A stretch of 64,000 nt of DNA from Clostridium sp. DL-VIII (GCF_000230835.1 NZ_CM001240.1:4227779-4291778), one strand, 5' to 3'. Positions 9,001 through 18,622 are shown, counted from the stretch's first letter. The notes: generated from the sequence alone by a model not told the origin. Numbers and translations: made by a program.

Positions 9001-10503
9001 TTATTTTTTTATTACTCTTTTGGCTGGTGAGATTGCATTAACTGGACAGACAGTAGAACATAACTGACATCCAACACACTTATTTGCTATAAGCATAGGT
9101 TTGTTTGTCTTTTCATCCATTTTTATAGCCTGATGCCCTCCATCAAAACATGATAAATAACATCTTCCACAACCTAAGCACTTTTCTCTATCAAATTTTG
9201 GATAGCATATACCGTCTCTTTCAAGCTCGTCTGCTGGAACGATATTAGGTAAGGCTTTCCCAATTATTTCACCTACACTTTTATAACCTTGTGAACTTAA
9301 ATATAATTTCATTCCACCTATCAAATCATCAATAATCCTATAACCATATTGCATAACTGAAGTAGTTATTTGTAGATTTTCACAGCCTAAAGCCAAAAAC
9401 TCAGCTGCATCTACCCACGTTTCAATACCACCCATTCCGCTTATAGGTGCATCTTTTAAATCCTCACAGACCTTCATATTATGAATAAACCTTAATGCTA
9501 TTGGTTTTACTGCCTTTCCAGAATACCCTCCAACGCTTGACTTTCCTTCTACATTTGGTGCAGATTCAAAGCTCTCCAGATCTATATTCATAATACTCTT
9601 AATTGTATTAATAGCAGCAATTCCTGTAGCTCCTGCTTTCATTGCAGCCATTGCTGGTATTTCCATGTTGCCAATATTAGGTGTCATCTTTGCAAGTATT
9701 GGCAAATGAGTTCCTTTTCTAGTTGCCTTAGTATACAAAGCAACTAATTCTGGATTTTGTCCAACGTCAGAGCCTAAACCTTCCCCTGTCATATGTGGAC
9801 ACGAGAAATTACATTCTATGATATCAGCTCCTGCTTCTGTCATAAGCCTTGCAAGCTTAGTCCACTCTTCCTCATTCTGTCCCATAATTGATGCAACAAT
9901 GACTTTAGTTGGATAATCTTTCTTTAACTGTTTTAAAAACTGAATATTTTCTTCTAAGGTATGATCTGAAATCTGTTCTATATTTTTAAAACCTATAAAA
10001 GGTAAATTTTCCTTAGTTAAAGCTGCGAACCTTGGAGAAACTTCTTTTGGTACAAACATACCGATAGTTTTAAAAGCTACTCCTGCCCATCCCATATCAA
10101 AAGCCTTAGCCACCATCTCATAATTGCTTCCAACTACTGATGAAGAAAGGAAAAATGGGTTTTCAGTATGAACACCGCAAAAATCTATAGATAAATCAAC
10201 ATCTTCCTCTTTTACTTTAGGTTCAGCTGCAATTGCTTTCATAATTTTATCGATTGGTACTGGTTCATTAATTTTTCCTTTTAAACATGCTTCTTTGCAT
10301 GGTTTTCCTTTGCAAGTCTCACAAGGAAGCGGATGTGGCAGTTTATTCACTGCCCCAGCCTTGTTTTCAAATCTTAAAGAACGAATAATGTTATCCGCCT
10401 CAAGCATGTGGGGACAAGCTTTACTACAAGGTGCTTCATTGCATAAAAGACACCCTGACACATATTCATTAATAGAAATATCCTTATTAAATAAACTACT
10501 CAT
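9001..10503 (-). CDS. pydA: Dihydropyrimidine dehydrogenase with fused N-terminal Fe-S domain (PreA/PydA-like)
   Basis: A 500-residue protein in three parts. Residues ~15-90 form a Cys-rich module ([27 protein letters not shown]) like domain I of animal dihydropyrimidine dehydrogenase or the N-terminus of PreT/GltD. Residues ~105-420 are the FMN-binding TIM barrel of the dihydroorotate dehydrogenase type (ECNFSCPHM contains the catalytic-loop Cys). The tail carries two [4Fe-4S] motifs ([23 protein letters not shown]). It reduces uracil/thymine to the dihydro-pyrimidines. E. coli PreA is about 410 residues and needs PreT, which carries FAD and NAD(P). No FAD/NAD partner is encoded nearby. Start chosen 7 nt after TAGGAGG. 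Confidence 0.9.
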   Translation of the reverse strand: MSSLFNKDISINEYVSGCLLCNEAPCSKACPHMLEADNIIRSLRFENKAGAVNKLPHPLPCETCKGKPCKEACLKGKINEPVPIDKIMKAIAAEPKVKEEDVDLSIDFCGVHTENPFFLSSSVVGSNYEMVAKAFDMGWAGVAFKTIGMFVPKEVSPRFAALTKENLPFIGFKNIEQISDHTLEENIQFLKQLKKDYPTKVIVASIMGQNEEEWTKLARLMTEAGADIIECNFSCPHMTGEGLGSDVGQNPELVALYTKATRKGTHLPILAKMTPNIGNMEIPAMAAMKAGATGIAAINTIKSIMNIDLESFESAPNVEGKSSVGGYSGKAVKPIALRFIHNMKVCEDLKDAPISGMGGIETWVDAAEFLALGCENLQITTSVMQYGYRIIDDLIGGMKLYLSSQGYKSVGEIIGKALPNIVPADELERDGICYPKFDREKCLGCGRCYLSCFDGGHQAIKMDEKTNKPMLIANKCVGCQLCSTVCPVNAISPAKRVIKK

Positions 10504-10591
10504 TTCCATTCCTCCTAATTATCTGCCTGTTTAAGCATTATCAAAGAAATAACAAGTAAGTAACCTTGCCTATTTTCTTTCATACGCCTTA

Positions 10592-11959
10592 CTATTTACG
10601 TCCTACTCTCTTTACAAATTGTCCAAACCCTGGCTTTCCAACAAAGTTTCCATCATCATATACTAAATTTCCACGTACAAAGGTCTTTACTGGATATCCG
10701 TGAAGTTTCTTTCCTTCCCAAATAGTGTGATCATAATCTGAATGCATGTTATCTACTGAAATTGTGAAATCTTTATTTGGATCATAAATTACAATATCTG
10801 CATCCTTTCCAACTGCTAAAGATCCTTTATCTGCACAGCCAAATATTTTAGCTGGATTAAACGAACACAATTCAACTGCACGATTAAAAGTTATTTTCCC
10901 TTCATTTGCTGCTGAAAGCATATAAGGATATAAGTTTTCTACCCCTGCACAACCATTAGGGATCTTTGTGAAATCATCTTTTCCCCAGTCTTTTTCATAG
11001 CTTTGGAATGGACAGTGATCTGTAGCTACAGTATCTATAGCACCTGATTCAATTGCCTTCCAAAGTGCATCCTGGCTCTCATGACCTTTCATTGGAGGTG
11101 AGCATACAAAGTTTCTTCCATCTTCTCTCTTATATACATCACAGGTAAATTCCAAATACTGCGGACATGTTTCTATATAAATCTCATGACCATCATTTTT
11201 TGCAGCTATAGCTGCTTCCAAGCCTTCTTTGTCTGCCATATGAACTATATATAATGGTGCTTCCACCGATTTAGCCCAGTGAATTGCCCTCTTGTCAGCT
11301 TCTGCTTCTACAAATTCTGGTCTGCTTAAATAGTGATACCAGGCTGAAGTCTTGCCCTCTTTTAAGAATTTTTCAATATTCAAGTCAATTACATCTGGAT
11401 TCTCTGCATGAATATTAGTAATAGCACCTGTTTCTTTTGCTTTTAATAATATTTTGACCAAAGTCCCATCGTCTACCATCATGCCTTCCTTCTTATATAC
11501 TAAGAAGCATTTAAAGCTTGTAATTCCATAATTAACAGCAGCTTCAAATTCATCTAAAATAGCGCCGCCATTTAAGTCTGTTATACAGCAGTGAAATGCA
11601 TAGTCTACGCAGGCTTCAGCATCACAGATATCTTTTCTTGACTCAATGGTTTCAATTATCCCACTTCCTTTTCTTTGCATTGGATAATCAAAAACTGTTG
11701 TAACACCACCACAAGCTGCTGCTCTTGTTCCTGCAAGATAATTATCTGCTGAAACTGTTCCTCCAAATGGCATTGCTAAATGTGTATGAGCATCAATGGC
11801 ACCTGGTAATACTAACTTTCCCTTTGCATCTACTACCTTAGCACCTTCTTCAGAAAAACCAGTTCCTATTGCTACTATTTTTCCATTATTTACACCTATA
11901 TCAGCTATATAAGACTCTGATGGTGTTACAATAGTCCCATTTTTAATAATTAAATCCAT
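10592..11959 (-). CDS. hydA: Dihydropyrimidinase (D-hydantoinase family)
   Basis: A 455-residue cyclic amidohydrolase. Visible hallmarks are GAIDAHTHL near 53-61 (metal-binding HxH), SFKCFLVYK around 150 (the Lys that is carbamylated to bridge the two zincs), HAENPD, the YETCPQYL-like His region, and VATDHCPF (catalytic Asp). It opens dihydrouracil or dihydrothymine to N-carbamoyl-beta-amino acids. The next two genes catalyse the preceding and following steps, which separates it from allantoinase and dihydroorotase. GGGAGGAGA precedes the ATG. Length matches family. Confidence 0.93.
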   Translation of the reverse strand: MDLIIKNGTIVTPSESYIADIGVNNGKIVAIGTGFSEEGAKVVDAKGKLVLPGAIDAHTHLAMPFGGTVSADNYLAGTRAAACGGVTTVFDYPMQRKGSGIIETIESRKDICDAEACVDYAFHCCITDLNGGAILDEFEAAVNYGITSFKCFLVYKKEGMMVDDGTLVKILLKAKETGAITNIHAENPDVIDLNIEKFLKEGKTSAWYHYLSRPEFVEAEADKRAIHWAKSVEAPLYIVHMADKEGLEAAIAAKNDGHEIYIETCPQYLEFTCDVYKREDGRNFVCSPPMKGHESQDALWKAIESGAIDTVATDHCPFQSYEKDWGKDDFTKIPNGCAGVENLYPYMLSAANEGKITFNRAVELCSFNPAKIFGCADKGSLAVGKDADIVIYDPNKDFTISVDNMHSDYDHTIWEGKKLHGYPVKTFVRGNLVYDDGNFVGKPGFGQFVKRVGRK

Positions 11960-12164
11960 AAAAATTCTCCTCCCAACCTTTTTTAGTTATAAGTGACGAG
12001 TTATGAGTGATAAGTTAAGGAAGAAAAGCCTTAAGTTTTTCAAAATTATATTTCTATAATCTTTAAAATTTAAATTAAAAATTTTTAAACCTGACTTAAA
12101 ACTTCTATCCTTAACTTAATAACTTGTCACTAATAATTCATAACTTATAATTTATAGCTCATAA

Positions 12165-13220
12165 CTATTTTTCAGCTTCATCCAAATATTTTGATGTAAA
12201 TGTAGTATCATCAACTACTGGATCTTTAGCTAAATCTTTATTGTATTTCTTTAAGAAATCCCCTGTTTGTTTAATAGCATTCATATCGATTTGTCCGATC
12301 TTTGAAGTATCAAAACCTTCTGGAGCTACAAGTTTTGCAACTTCTTTTGCCATGTATACTTGGTGATCTAAAGATACTGATTTATCAACATCGTAAACTG
12401 TCTTTCCTGCTGCTTCTGGATCTTTAACTGCATCCTGCCAGCCTTTGATTGAAGCTTTTAAGAACTTAACTAATAAATCTTTGTTTTTAGATGCCCAATC
12501 AGAATTTACAAATAGACAGTCTTCCATCATTGCAACGCCTTCATCATTCATGTCTATTATGTTTAAGTCGTCTTTGCTTGTTCCACCTTCAAGTACTAAC
12601 CCTAGTTCGTTATATGTCATTGCTGAAGCTGCATCTACAGAACCTTCTTTTAGCTGATCCATTGTAAAGTCTTGTTGTACAAGCTTTAAATCTTTCTCTT
12701 TGTCTAGATTATATTTTGCAAGTAGTGCAAGAAGTTCATATTCGTTTCCACCAAACCAGTTTGCAACTTTTTTACCTGCTAAATCTTTTGGTGAAGTAAT
12801 TCCCTTTTCTTTCTTAGATACTAGTAACATACCTGACTTTTGAAAGGTTTGAGCAACCTCTTGTAAATTATAGCCTTGAGCTTGATATGTCATTAAACTT
12901 GATACCCAGCTAACTCCAATATCTGCTACGCCGTTATATACGTTTTGTTCTGGAATAATGTCACTTCCACCTGGAAGAATTTGAAGATCAATTCCTTCAT
13001 CTTTATAGTAACCTTTTGCTGCTGCCACATAGTATCCCATAAATTGTGATTGTGGAAGCCATTTTAATTGAAGTGTTACTTTTTGAAGTCCTCCATCACT
13101 TGTCTTTGCCGTGTCACCTGAATTTGACGAGCCTGATGAGGATGAATTAGATCCACATCCTATAAGCATTGCAGTCATCATCATTATCATTGTAAATAAA
13201 GCTAATAATCTTTTTTTCAT
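12165..13220 (-). CDS. ABC transporter substrate-binding lipoprotein, NMT1/SsuA-like
   Basis: A 351-residue lipoprotein with a signal peptide and lipobox (LIGCGSNSS near 20-28), then an NMT1/THI5-like periplasmic-binding fold beginning VTLQLKWLPQSQFMGYYVA. Related proteins bind thiamine-pyrimidine precursors, taurine, nitrate or riboflavin. The KWxPQxQFxGYYxA start is typical of the group that handles pyrimidine-like ligands. It is the last gene of an importer operon placed inside the pyrimidine cluster, so uptake of uracil, thymine or a dihydro-pyrimidine/hydantoin is likely but inferred. Confidence 0.85.
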   Translation of the reverse strand: MKKRLLALFTMIMMMTAMLIGCGSNSSSSGSSNSGDTAKTSDGGLQKVTLQLKWLPQSQFMGYYVAAAKGYYKDEGIDLQILPGGSDIIPEQNVYNGVADIGVSWVSSLMTYQAQGYNLQEVAQTFQKSGMLLVSKKEKGITSPKDLAGKKVANWFGGNEYELLALLAKYNLDKEKDLKLVQQDFTMDQLKEGSVDAASAMTYNELGLVLEGGTSKDDLNIIDMNDEGVAMMEDCLFVNSDWASKNKDLLVKFLKASIKGWQDAVKDPEAAGKTVYDVDKSVSLDHQVYMAKEVAKLVAPEGFDTSKIGQIDMNAIKQTGDFLKKYNKDLAKDPVVDDTTFTSKYLDEAEK

Positions 13221-13250
13221 AATTAAATTCCTCCCTATTAAATAAAATTT

Positions 13251-14018
13251 TTATCTTTGTGAAGCATGCCATTTTATAGCTCTGCGTTCTACCAGTATAA
13301 TTATTGAGTATAGAACAATACCAATTACAGCTGCCATAACTATGTAAGACCACCCCATTGCCATCATTCCTTTTCTTAAATTATCTTTTACTCCAAAGCC
13401 AATACCTGAAGTTGATGAAGCAAAATATTCACTTATCATAGCTGCCATTATTGCTGCGGCAACATTAATTTTCAATGCTGTAAATATACTTGGAAGACAA
13501 TTAGGCAGACGAAGTTTAAAAAATATAATTTTATTGGATGCTGCATAAGATTCTAACAGATCCTTTGAAAATGGTTTTAAGTCATTTAAACCACGATAGG
13601 CATTAATTGCCATTGCAGCCATGCATACAACTGTTACGACTCCAACCTTTTGTGCAAATCCACTGGTAAACCAGCGATTCATTATAGGCGATAATGCAAC
13701 AATTGGAATTGCATTAAAGGCTGATATTACTGTAAGTCCTGTATAACCCCACTTTGGAAACTGAGTAGCTATAAGAGCAACAATAAAACCAATTATGCAG
13801 CCTAAAGCCATTCCCACTAATGCTCCTGATACTGTAACCGAAGTATCATATATCGCTTTAGAAAAATTACTCTGCAGCGTTTTTACTATCTGTGAAGGTA
13901 TTGGTAGTTGAAAAGGCTTAAAACCCAAGGCACTATGGATAAAACCTAATTCCCAAATAGCTATTATTAAAATTCCAAAGCCTAATGGCCATAGAACATT
14001 TTTAATTTTTTCTCCCAT
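13251..14018 (-). CDS. ABC transporter permease (NitT/TauT type), first of two
   Basis: A 255-residue inner-membrane permease with about six hydrophobic segments and the BPD_transp_1 EAA loop region (LLESYAASNKIIFFKLRLPNCLPSIF). It pairs with the permease at 14090 as a heterodimer. Start is ATG 14016-14018, 8-9 nt after AAAGGGG; an upstream in-frame codon at 14051 lacks a binding site. Lies between the other permease and the binding protein. Confidence 0.88.
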   Translation of the reverse strand: MGEKIKNVLWPLGFGILIIAIWELGFIHSALGFKPFQLPIPSQIVKTLQSNFSKAIYDTSVTVSGALVGMALGCIIGFIVALIATQFPKWGYTGLTVISAFNAIPIVALSPIMNRWFTSGFAQKVGVVTVVCMAAMAINAYRGLNDLKPFSKDLLESYAASNKIIFFKLRLPNCLPSIFTALKINVAAAIMAAMISEYFASSTSGIGFGVKDNLRKGMMAMGWSYIVMAAVIGIVLYSIIILVERRAIKWHASQR

Positions 14019-14089
14019 ATATTGATCCCCTTTCTTTAAGAAGTATTCCAAAACTAATAATTTCTAATACAATTATCTCTTTACGCGTT

Positions 14090-14866
14090 TTATGTAATTT
14101 GTTTTCTCCAAGGCATACAAATTTTTTCAGCTAAGATAACAATGAAATAACTAATAATACCCATAAGAGCACTTGTCACCACTGAAGCCCAAAATACATC
14201 TTTTGTTCCTGAATATAAAGAATAAAGAAGCTTTACTCCAATTCCTCCGCTTGAGCCAAGCATATCTATTAAAATAGAAGCTGTAATTGACATTGGTGCT
14301 GCTATTTTTAAGCCTGCAAATAAATATGGAAGAGAATATGGAATCATAAGTTTGTAATAAATGCTCTTTTTCTTTGCTGCGTAAGAATATAGTAATTCTT
14401 TCTTTTCGCTATCAACACTGTTTAATCCACTTAACATATTTATGGATACTGGAAAAAACGTGATGTAGGCTGCAATTATTATTCTTGATGCATCCATATC
14501 TTTTACAAGAGTGAAGATAATAGGCGCCAGCCCTAAAACAGGTACCATTTGCGATACAATAAGGTATGGCAAAGATATTTTTTCAACAACCCTTGATAAA
14601 CTCATAATTATTGCTAACACAACCCCTATGGCTGTTCCAAGAGCAAAACCCATGACTGCTCTTGAAAAAGTCAATCCAGCTGCTCCCACAAGTTCTGTAA
14701 AATTTTGAGTAATTGATATTACAACCTCATGAGGATATGGCAATTTTGATGCTGCCATAGGATCTTTAGCTATTTTGTCTAGAAAGAAAGCAATTAATTC
14801 CCAAACTAGAATAATTCCAATAGTCCAGACTAAATTAACCTTATATTTTTCTTTCTTATCTATCAT
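14090..14866 (-). CDS. ABC transporter permease (NitT/TauT type), second of two
   Basis: A 258-residue membrane protein with a BPD_transp_1 domain and EAA motif (LLYSYAAKKKSIYYKLMIPYS). Its ATG follows the ATPase stop codon by two bases and its ribosome binding site GAGGGGGTG overlaps that stop, so translation is probably coupled to the ATPase gene. Confidence 0.88.
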   Translation of the reverse strand: MIDKKEKYKVNLVWTIGIILVWELIAFFLDKIAKDPMAASKLPYPHEVVISITQNFTELVGAAGLTFSRAVMGFALGTAIGVVLAIIMSLSRVVEKISLPYLIVSQMVPVLGLAPIIFTLVKDMDASRIIIAAYITFFPVSINMLSGLNSVDSEKKELLYSYAAKKKSIYYKLMIPYSLPYLFAGLKIAAPMSITASILIDMLGSSGGIGVKLLYSLYSGTKDVFWASVVTSALMGIISYFIVILAEKICMPWRKQIT

Positions 14867-14868
14867 GG

Positions 14869-15684
14869 CTACACCCCCTCAAAGCTATTTCGAATCTTTG
14901 TTATATAATCATAAAATTGTGTTGTTTGTTTTGATTCCATGTTTCTTGGTCTTGGTATATCAATATCAATTACTGCTGAAACACGTCCAGGATGTGGTGA
15001 AAGCACTACCACTTTATCTGATAAAAATACTGCTTCTGAAATATTGTGAGTTACAAATATTACAGTCTTTTTTGTTTTTGTCCATATATTAAGTAAGTCC
15101 TCATGAAGCTTCTCACGTGTAAATTCATCTAAGGCTGAAAATGGTTCATCCATTAAAAGTATTTCTGGATTAATTGCAAGTGCTCTGGCAATCCCAACTC
15201 TTTGCTGCATTCCTCCACTAAGTTCATAAGGATAATGTTTTCCAAAATTCGTGAGTCCAACTAAATCGAGCATTTCTGTAACTCTTTCTGTACGCTTAGG
15301 CTTAGGCATTTCTAAAAGTTCCATAGGCATACATACATTTCTTCTAACTGTTCTCCAATCATATAAAACTGGGTTTTGAAATACTATTCCATATTTTTTT
15401 TGTAATCTTATATCTCTCGGAGTTTGTCCTCTTACCGTTACTTTTCCACTTGAAGGCTGAAGCAGATCAGCTATTATTCTAAGTAAAGTTGTTTTACCAC
15501 AACCTGAGGGTCCAAGAAGTGAAATAAATTCGCCTTCCTTAACTTCTAAATTTACATTTTTAAGTGCTGTTACTGGCTCACCTCCATTTTTATCTTGGTA
15601 AACCATACTTAAATTTTCTATTTTTATTTCTATATTTTCTTCCATTGAATTTGGAAGTTCAGTTTTATTTATCGCTGTATTCAT
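14869..15684 (-). CDS. ABC transporter ATP-binding protein (SsuB/TauB/ThiZ-like)
   Basis: A 271-residue ATPase. Walker A is GPSGCGKTT, the signature is LSGGMQQRVGIARALA, Walker B is LLMDEPFSALDE and the H-loop is VTHNISEA. It energises the two permeases that follow. AAAGGAGG lies 9 nt before the ATG chosen; a TTG one codon earlier is also possible. The leader carries one of the AAnGGn hairpin/terminator elements (15774-15810). Confidence 0.9.
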   Translation of the reverse strand: MNTAINKTELPNSMEENIEIKIENLSMVYQDKNGGEPVTALKNVNLEVKEGEFISLLGPSGCGKTTLLRIIADLLQPSSGKVTVRGQTPRDIRLQKKYGIVFQNPVLYDWRTVRRNVCMPMELLEMPKPKRTERVTEMLDLVGLTNFGKHYPYELSGGMQQRVGIARALAINPEILLMDEPFSALDEFTREKLHEDLLNIWTKTKKTVIFVTHNISEAVFLSDKVVVLSPHPGRVSAVIDIDIPRPRNMESKQTTQFYDYITKIRNSFEGV

Positions 15685-15773
15685 CAATTTAAACCTCCTT
15701 TTCTCAAGTTAACAATTTGTAGTTAACAATTAACAATTTTGAATTAAAGCTGCTAGCTTTCTTTCAATTAAAA

Positions 15774-15810
15774 AACGGCGCAAAACTTTTTAGGTTTTGC
15801 GCCGTTGCAA
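15774..15810 (-). promoter_or_regulatory. Hexaloop hairpin / terminator attenuator before the ABC operon
   Basis: On the minus strand TTGC-[AACGGC]-GCAA forms a 4-bp hairpin with a hexaloop (15797-15810). Its 3' strand overlaps the 5' arm of a perfect 13-bp terminator stem AACGGCGCAAAAC/GTTTTGCGCCGTT (15774-15786 with 15794-15806) followed by six T. The two folds exclude each other. The element lies between the alcohol dehydrogenase stop and the ATPase start, so it can reduce readthrough into the transporter genes. Confidence 0.6.
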
Positions 15811-15867
15811 TTGTTCTATATTTTTTAATAATCTAAGAAAATTTTATTATTAGTTTTTATTTAATTT

Positions 15868-17019
15868 CTACCATAGCTGACTATATATTTTTAATAAATC
15901 CTCTTTTGTAACCTCTTTTATTGTATTAGATGGACTTCCACTGTCAATGGCATCTTGGGCCATTTTATTTACTACTGCATCAAAATCTTCTTTATTAATT
16001 CCATATTCCTTTAAAGTAGGAATTTCGCATATATCACATAGTTCTGTAAGTTTTTCTAAAAAAGCTTCTGCTGCTTCTTTATCACTTTTTGTTTCGTCTG
16101 CTGCACCTATTGCTCTTCCTATATTTCCAAAACGTTCATATGTTCCATCTAAAACATAAGTTAAACATTCCTTTATAAGCATAGCGTTTGAAATTCCATG
16201 AGCTACATGAAAATTAGCTCCTATAGGTCTACTCATTCCATGAACTATTGTTACAGAAGAATTATTTATACATATCCCTGCCTCATAAGCTGCTATAGCC
16301 ATTTCTTCTCTTGCCTTTTTATCTTGACCATTTAAATAAGCTAGAGGTAAATACTCAAAAATTCTTTTAATAGCAGCTAAAGCAAAAGTATCTGTTAATG
16401 GGCCTGCTTTTTTAGAAGTATATGCTTCTACTGCATGTGTAAGTGCATCCATTCCAGTTGCTGCTGTTACGCCTTTTGGTGCTGTGAGTGAAAACTTAGA
16501 ATCAATAACTGCCAAATCTGGTAGCAATGCTTCTCCCTTTAGAAGCATTTTGATATTCTTCTTTGAATCTGTGATTACCGTAAATTTTGTAGCTTCCGAT
16601 CCTGTGCCTGCTGTAGTTGGAATTAACACCATTTTGGGGAAATCACCTTCTATTGACTTTCCCATATAATCACATATCTCGCCTTCTAATTTTGTCATTG
16701 CTGCAATTGCTTTACCACTATCTAGAGGGCTTCCTCCACCTATGGCTATTAAGAAATCACACTTTGCTGCCTTATACGCTTTTACACCACTTTCAGTCAT
16801 AACTTCTGTTGGTTCACCTGTAATGTCATTAAACACTTCAAAATCAATTTCCCATTTAGTTAAGCAGTCTGTAAGGATTTTAACTGTCCCCGCTTTAGTC
16901 ACATTTTTTCCTGAAACTATAAATGCTTTTTTTCCAAAAGTCTTTATCACATTTTCACTGGCTTCTAATGCGTTATCTCCAAGAATTGTACGTCCTGGTA
17001 AACTAAATTCATATGCCAT
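15868..17019 (-). CDS. pydE: Iron-containing alcohol dehydrogenase, probable malonic semialdehyde reductase
   Basis: A 383-residue group III Fe-dependent alcohol dehydrogenase. GGGSPLDSGKAIA near 96-108 is the nucleotide-binding motif, TTAGTGSEAT follows, and the metal ligands sit in GMDALTHAVEAY, VHGMSRPIG and FHVAHGISNAML. It follows the beta-alanine aminotransferase by 14 bases. That aminotransferase would make malonic semialdehyde, and Fe-ADHs of this kind reduce it to 3-hydroxypropionate in the extended reductive pyrimidine pathway described for some Firmicutes. The substrate is assigned by this context, not by sequence alone. Confidence 0.87.
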   Translation of the reverse strand: MAYEFSLPGRTILGDNALEASENVIKTFGKKAFIVSGKNVTKAGTVKILTDCLTKWEIDFEVFNDITGEPTEVMTESGVKAYKAAKCDFLIAIGGGSPLDSGKAIAAMTKLEGEICDYMGKSIEGDFPKMVLIPTTAGTGSEATKFTVITDSKKNIKMLLKGEALLPDLAVIDSKFSLTAPKGVTAATGMDALTHAVEAYTSKKAGPLTDTFALAAIKRIFEYLPLAYLNGQDKKAREEMAIAAYEAGICINNSSVTIVHGMSRPIGANFHVAHGISNAMLIKECLTYVLDGTYERFGNIGRAIGAADETKSDKEAAEAFLEKLTELCDICEIPTLKEYGINKEDFDAVVNKMAQDAIDSGSPSNTIKEVTKEDLLKIYSQLW

Positions 17020-17033
17020 CTAATTCACCTCAT

Positions 17034-18359
17034 CTAAATATATTCTTTATCTACGATGCTTAACACCTCATCGAATTTTGCAAGTTCTTCTTCTAATTGT
17101 TCTTTAGTAATTATTAACGGAGGAGAAATTAATATCATATTCTCATGAGAGTAAGTCATAAATTCTCTTTCTTTTAAAAGACCAATTATTTTTCCCATTA
17201 TTCCTTCCGGATCTTTGCCATATGGTACTAATGGTTCCTTAGTTGTTTTATCTTTTACAAGTTCAACTGCTGAAAATAATCCTATATATCTTACATCTCC
17301 AACACTTGGATGAGAGGCTTTCATAGCTTCTAATTTTTCACCAAGCACTTTACCTACTGTATTAACATTTTCTAATATATTTGCTTCTTCATAATAATTT
17401 ACTGTAGCAACTCCTGCTGCACAAGCTAGAGGATGTCCACTATATGTTAGACCACAAGATAACAGATTATCGTCGAAATATTCTGCAATTTCTTTAGTTA
17501 CAACAACACCACCAAGCTGAACATATCCGCAGGTAACACCTTTTGCAAAAGTAACTATATCTGGTTTTACATCAAAATTTTCAAAAGCAAACATCTTACC
17601 AGTTCTTCCCCAGCCTGTCATAACTTCATCGCAGATCATAAGTATATTAAATTCATCACATAATGCTCTGATTCCTGGAAGATATCCTTTTGGTGGAATA
17701 ATTACACCATTTGATCCTGTAATAGTTTCAAGTACTATAGCTGCCACACTATTTGGTCCTTCATAAATAATTTGTTCTCTAAGCTTTGCTAAATAATATT
17801 TTGTAGCTGCTTCTTCAGATTCAAATTCAATTGGTTCTCTATAAATATATGGATCAAAGAATTTTATAAATCCTGGAATTCCTGGTTCTAATGCATATCT
17901 TCTAGGTTCTCCTGTTAGGTTTCCTGATCCAAAAGAAGATCCATGATAGCTGCGGTAACGGCTGAAAACTTTTGTCTTTCCAGTGAACATTCTTGCAATT
18001 TTTATAGCATTTTCATTTGATTCTGCACCAGCATTTGTGAAAAATACCTTTCCCATGTTGTCAGGCATTAGTTCAACTACTTTTTTTGCAAGCTTTGCTC
18101 TAGATTCAGCTCCATAAGATGGGCCTATAAAGCAAAATTTATCAACCTGTTCTTTAATTGCATCTCCTATGGCTTTATTTCCGAAGCCTAGATTCATATT
18201 TACAAGTTGTGATGACATATCTGAATAACGATTTCCATCATAATCCCAGAAGTAAATTCCCTCAGCTTTTTCTATTGGAATTGGATTTATATTTCTTTGC
18301 TTACTCCAAGATTGCAAATTATATTTTTTTAATGTACTTTTAATTTCTTCACTATTCAT
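17034..18359 (-). CDS. pydD2: Class III aminotransferase, probable beta-alanine:2-oxoglutarate/pyruvate aminotransferase
   Basis: A 441-residue PLP enzyme. FTNAGAESNENAIKIAR binds the cofactor phosphate, ICDEVMTGWGRTG holds the Asp that contacts the pyridine N, and FAKGVTCGY contains the Schiff-base Lys. It starts at ATG 18357-18359, 8 nt after GGGGAG. As the first gene after a well-formed promoter, and paired with the iron dehydrogenase, it is best explained as the enzyme that takes the amino group from beta-alanine, giving malonic semialdehyde. This releases the second pyrimidine nitrogen. Another omega-amino acid aminotransferase activity cannot be excluded. Confidence 0.86.
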   Translation of the reverse strand: MNSEEIKSTLKKYNLQSWSKQRNINPIPIEKAEGIYFWDYDGNRYSDMSSQLVNMNLGFGNKAIGDAIKEQVDKFCFIGPSYGAESRAKLAKKVVELMPDNMGKVFFTNAGAESNENAIKIARMFTGKTKVFSRYRSYHGSSFGSGNLTGEPRRYALEPGIPGFIKFFDPYIYREPIEFESEEAATKYYLAKLREQIIYEGPNSVAAIVLETITGSNGVIIPPKGYLPGIRALCDEFNILMICDEVMTGWGRTGKMFAFENFDVKPDIVTFAKGVTCGYVQLGGVVVTKEIAEYFDDNLLSCGLTYSGHPLACAAGVATVNYYEEANILENVNTVGKVLGEKLEAMKASHPSVGDVRYIGLFSAVELVKDKTTKEPLVPYGKDPEGIMGKIIGLLKEREFMTYSHENMILISPPLIITKEQLEEELAKFDEVLSIVDKEYI

Positions 18360-18392
18360 TTTAAACACTCCCCTTACTTTACTTATGCAAAT

Positions 18393-18430
18393 AAAAAACG
18401 GAACTTATTCAAGTGAACAAGCTCCGTTGC
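18393..18430 (-). promoter_or_regulatory. Hexaloop hairpin / terminator attenuator in the aminotransferase leader
   Basis: The minus-strand leader has AGC-[AACGGA]-GCT (hexaloop 18423-18428), whose 3' side continues as the 5' arm of a 13-bp terminator stem with G-U pairs (18398-18410 with 18415-18427) and six T. It lies between the promoter at 18472-18500 and the start codon, about 35 nt upstream of the latter, so it must be passed for expression. Confidence 0.6.
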
Positions 18431-18471
18431 TGTTTTCCTATATAAATTCGTTTTTTCTTTAACTTGTATTT

Positions 18472-18536
18472 ATTATATAATGGCTTATACTCCGTTTCAA
18501 CAAATAAGTGACTAATCTTATTTGTGCAGTTGCACA
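18472..18536 (-). promoter_or_regulatory. Sigma-A promoter and upstream palindrome of the aminotransferase operon
   Basis: On the minus strand TTGAAA (18495-18500), a 17-nt spacer and TATAAT (18472-18477) form a near-consensus promoter. The palindrome TGTGCA-GT-TGCACA pattern lies at 18523-18536, exactly 22 nt upstream of the -35. The same palindrome and spacing occur before the chemoreceptor gene (20402-20415). Confidence 0.7.
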
Positions 18537-18574
18537 CTTAACTTAATTGAGAGTTATAAATTATGAACTCATAG

Positions 18575-18622
18575 TAAAAAAAGGCTGGGCTGCTCTTCAA
18601 TTGAAACACGCCTCACCTTTTT
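18575..18622 (-). terminator. Terminator of the chemoreceptor gene
   Basis: An imperfect GC-containing stem flanked by A and T runs (minus strand AAAAAAGGTGAGGC with GCCCAGCCTTTTTT) lies directly after the chemoreceptor stop. Confidence 0.6.
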
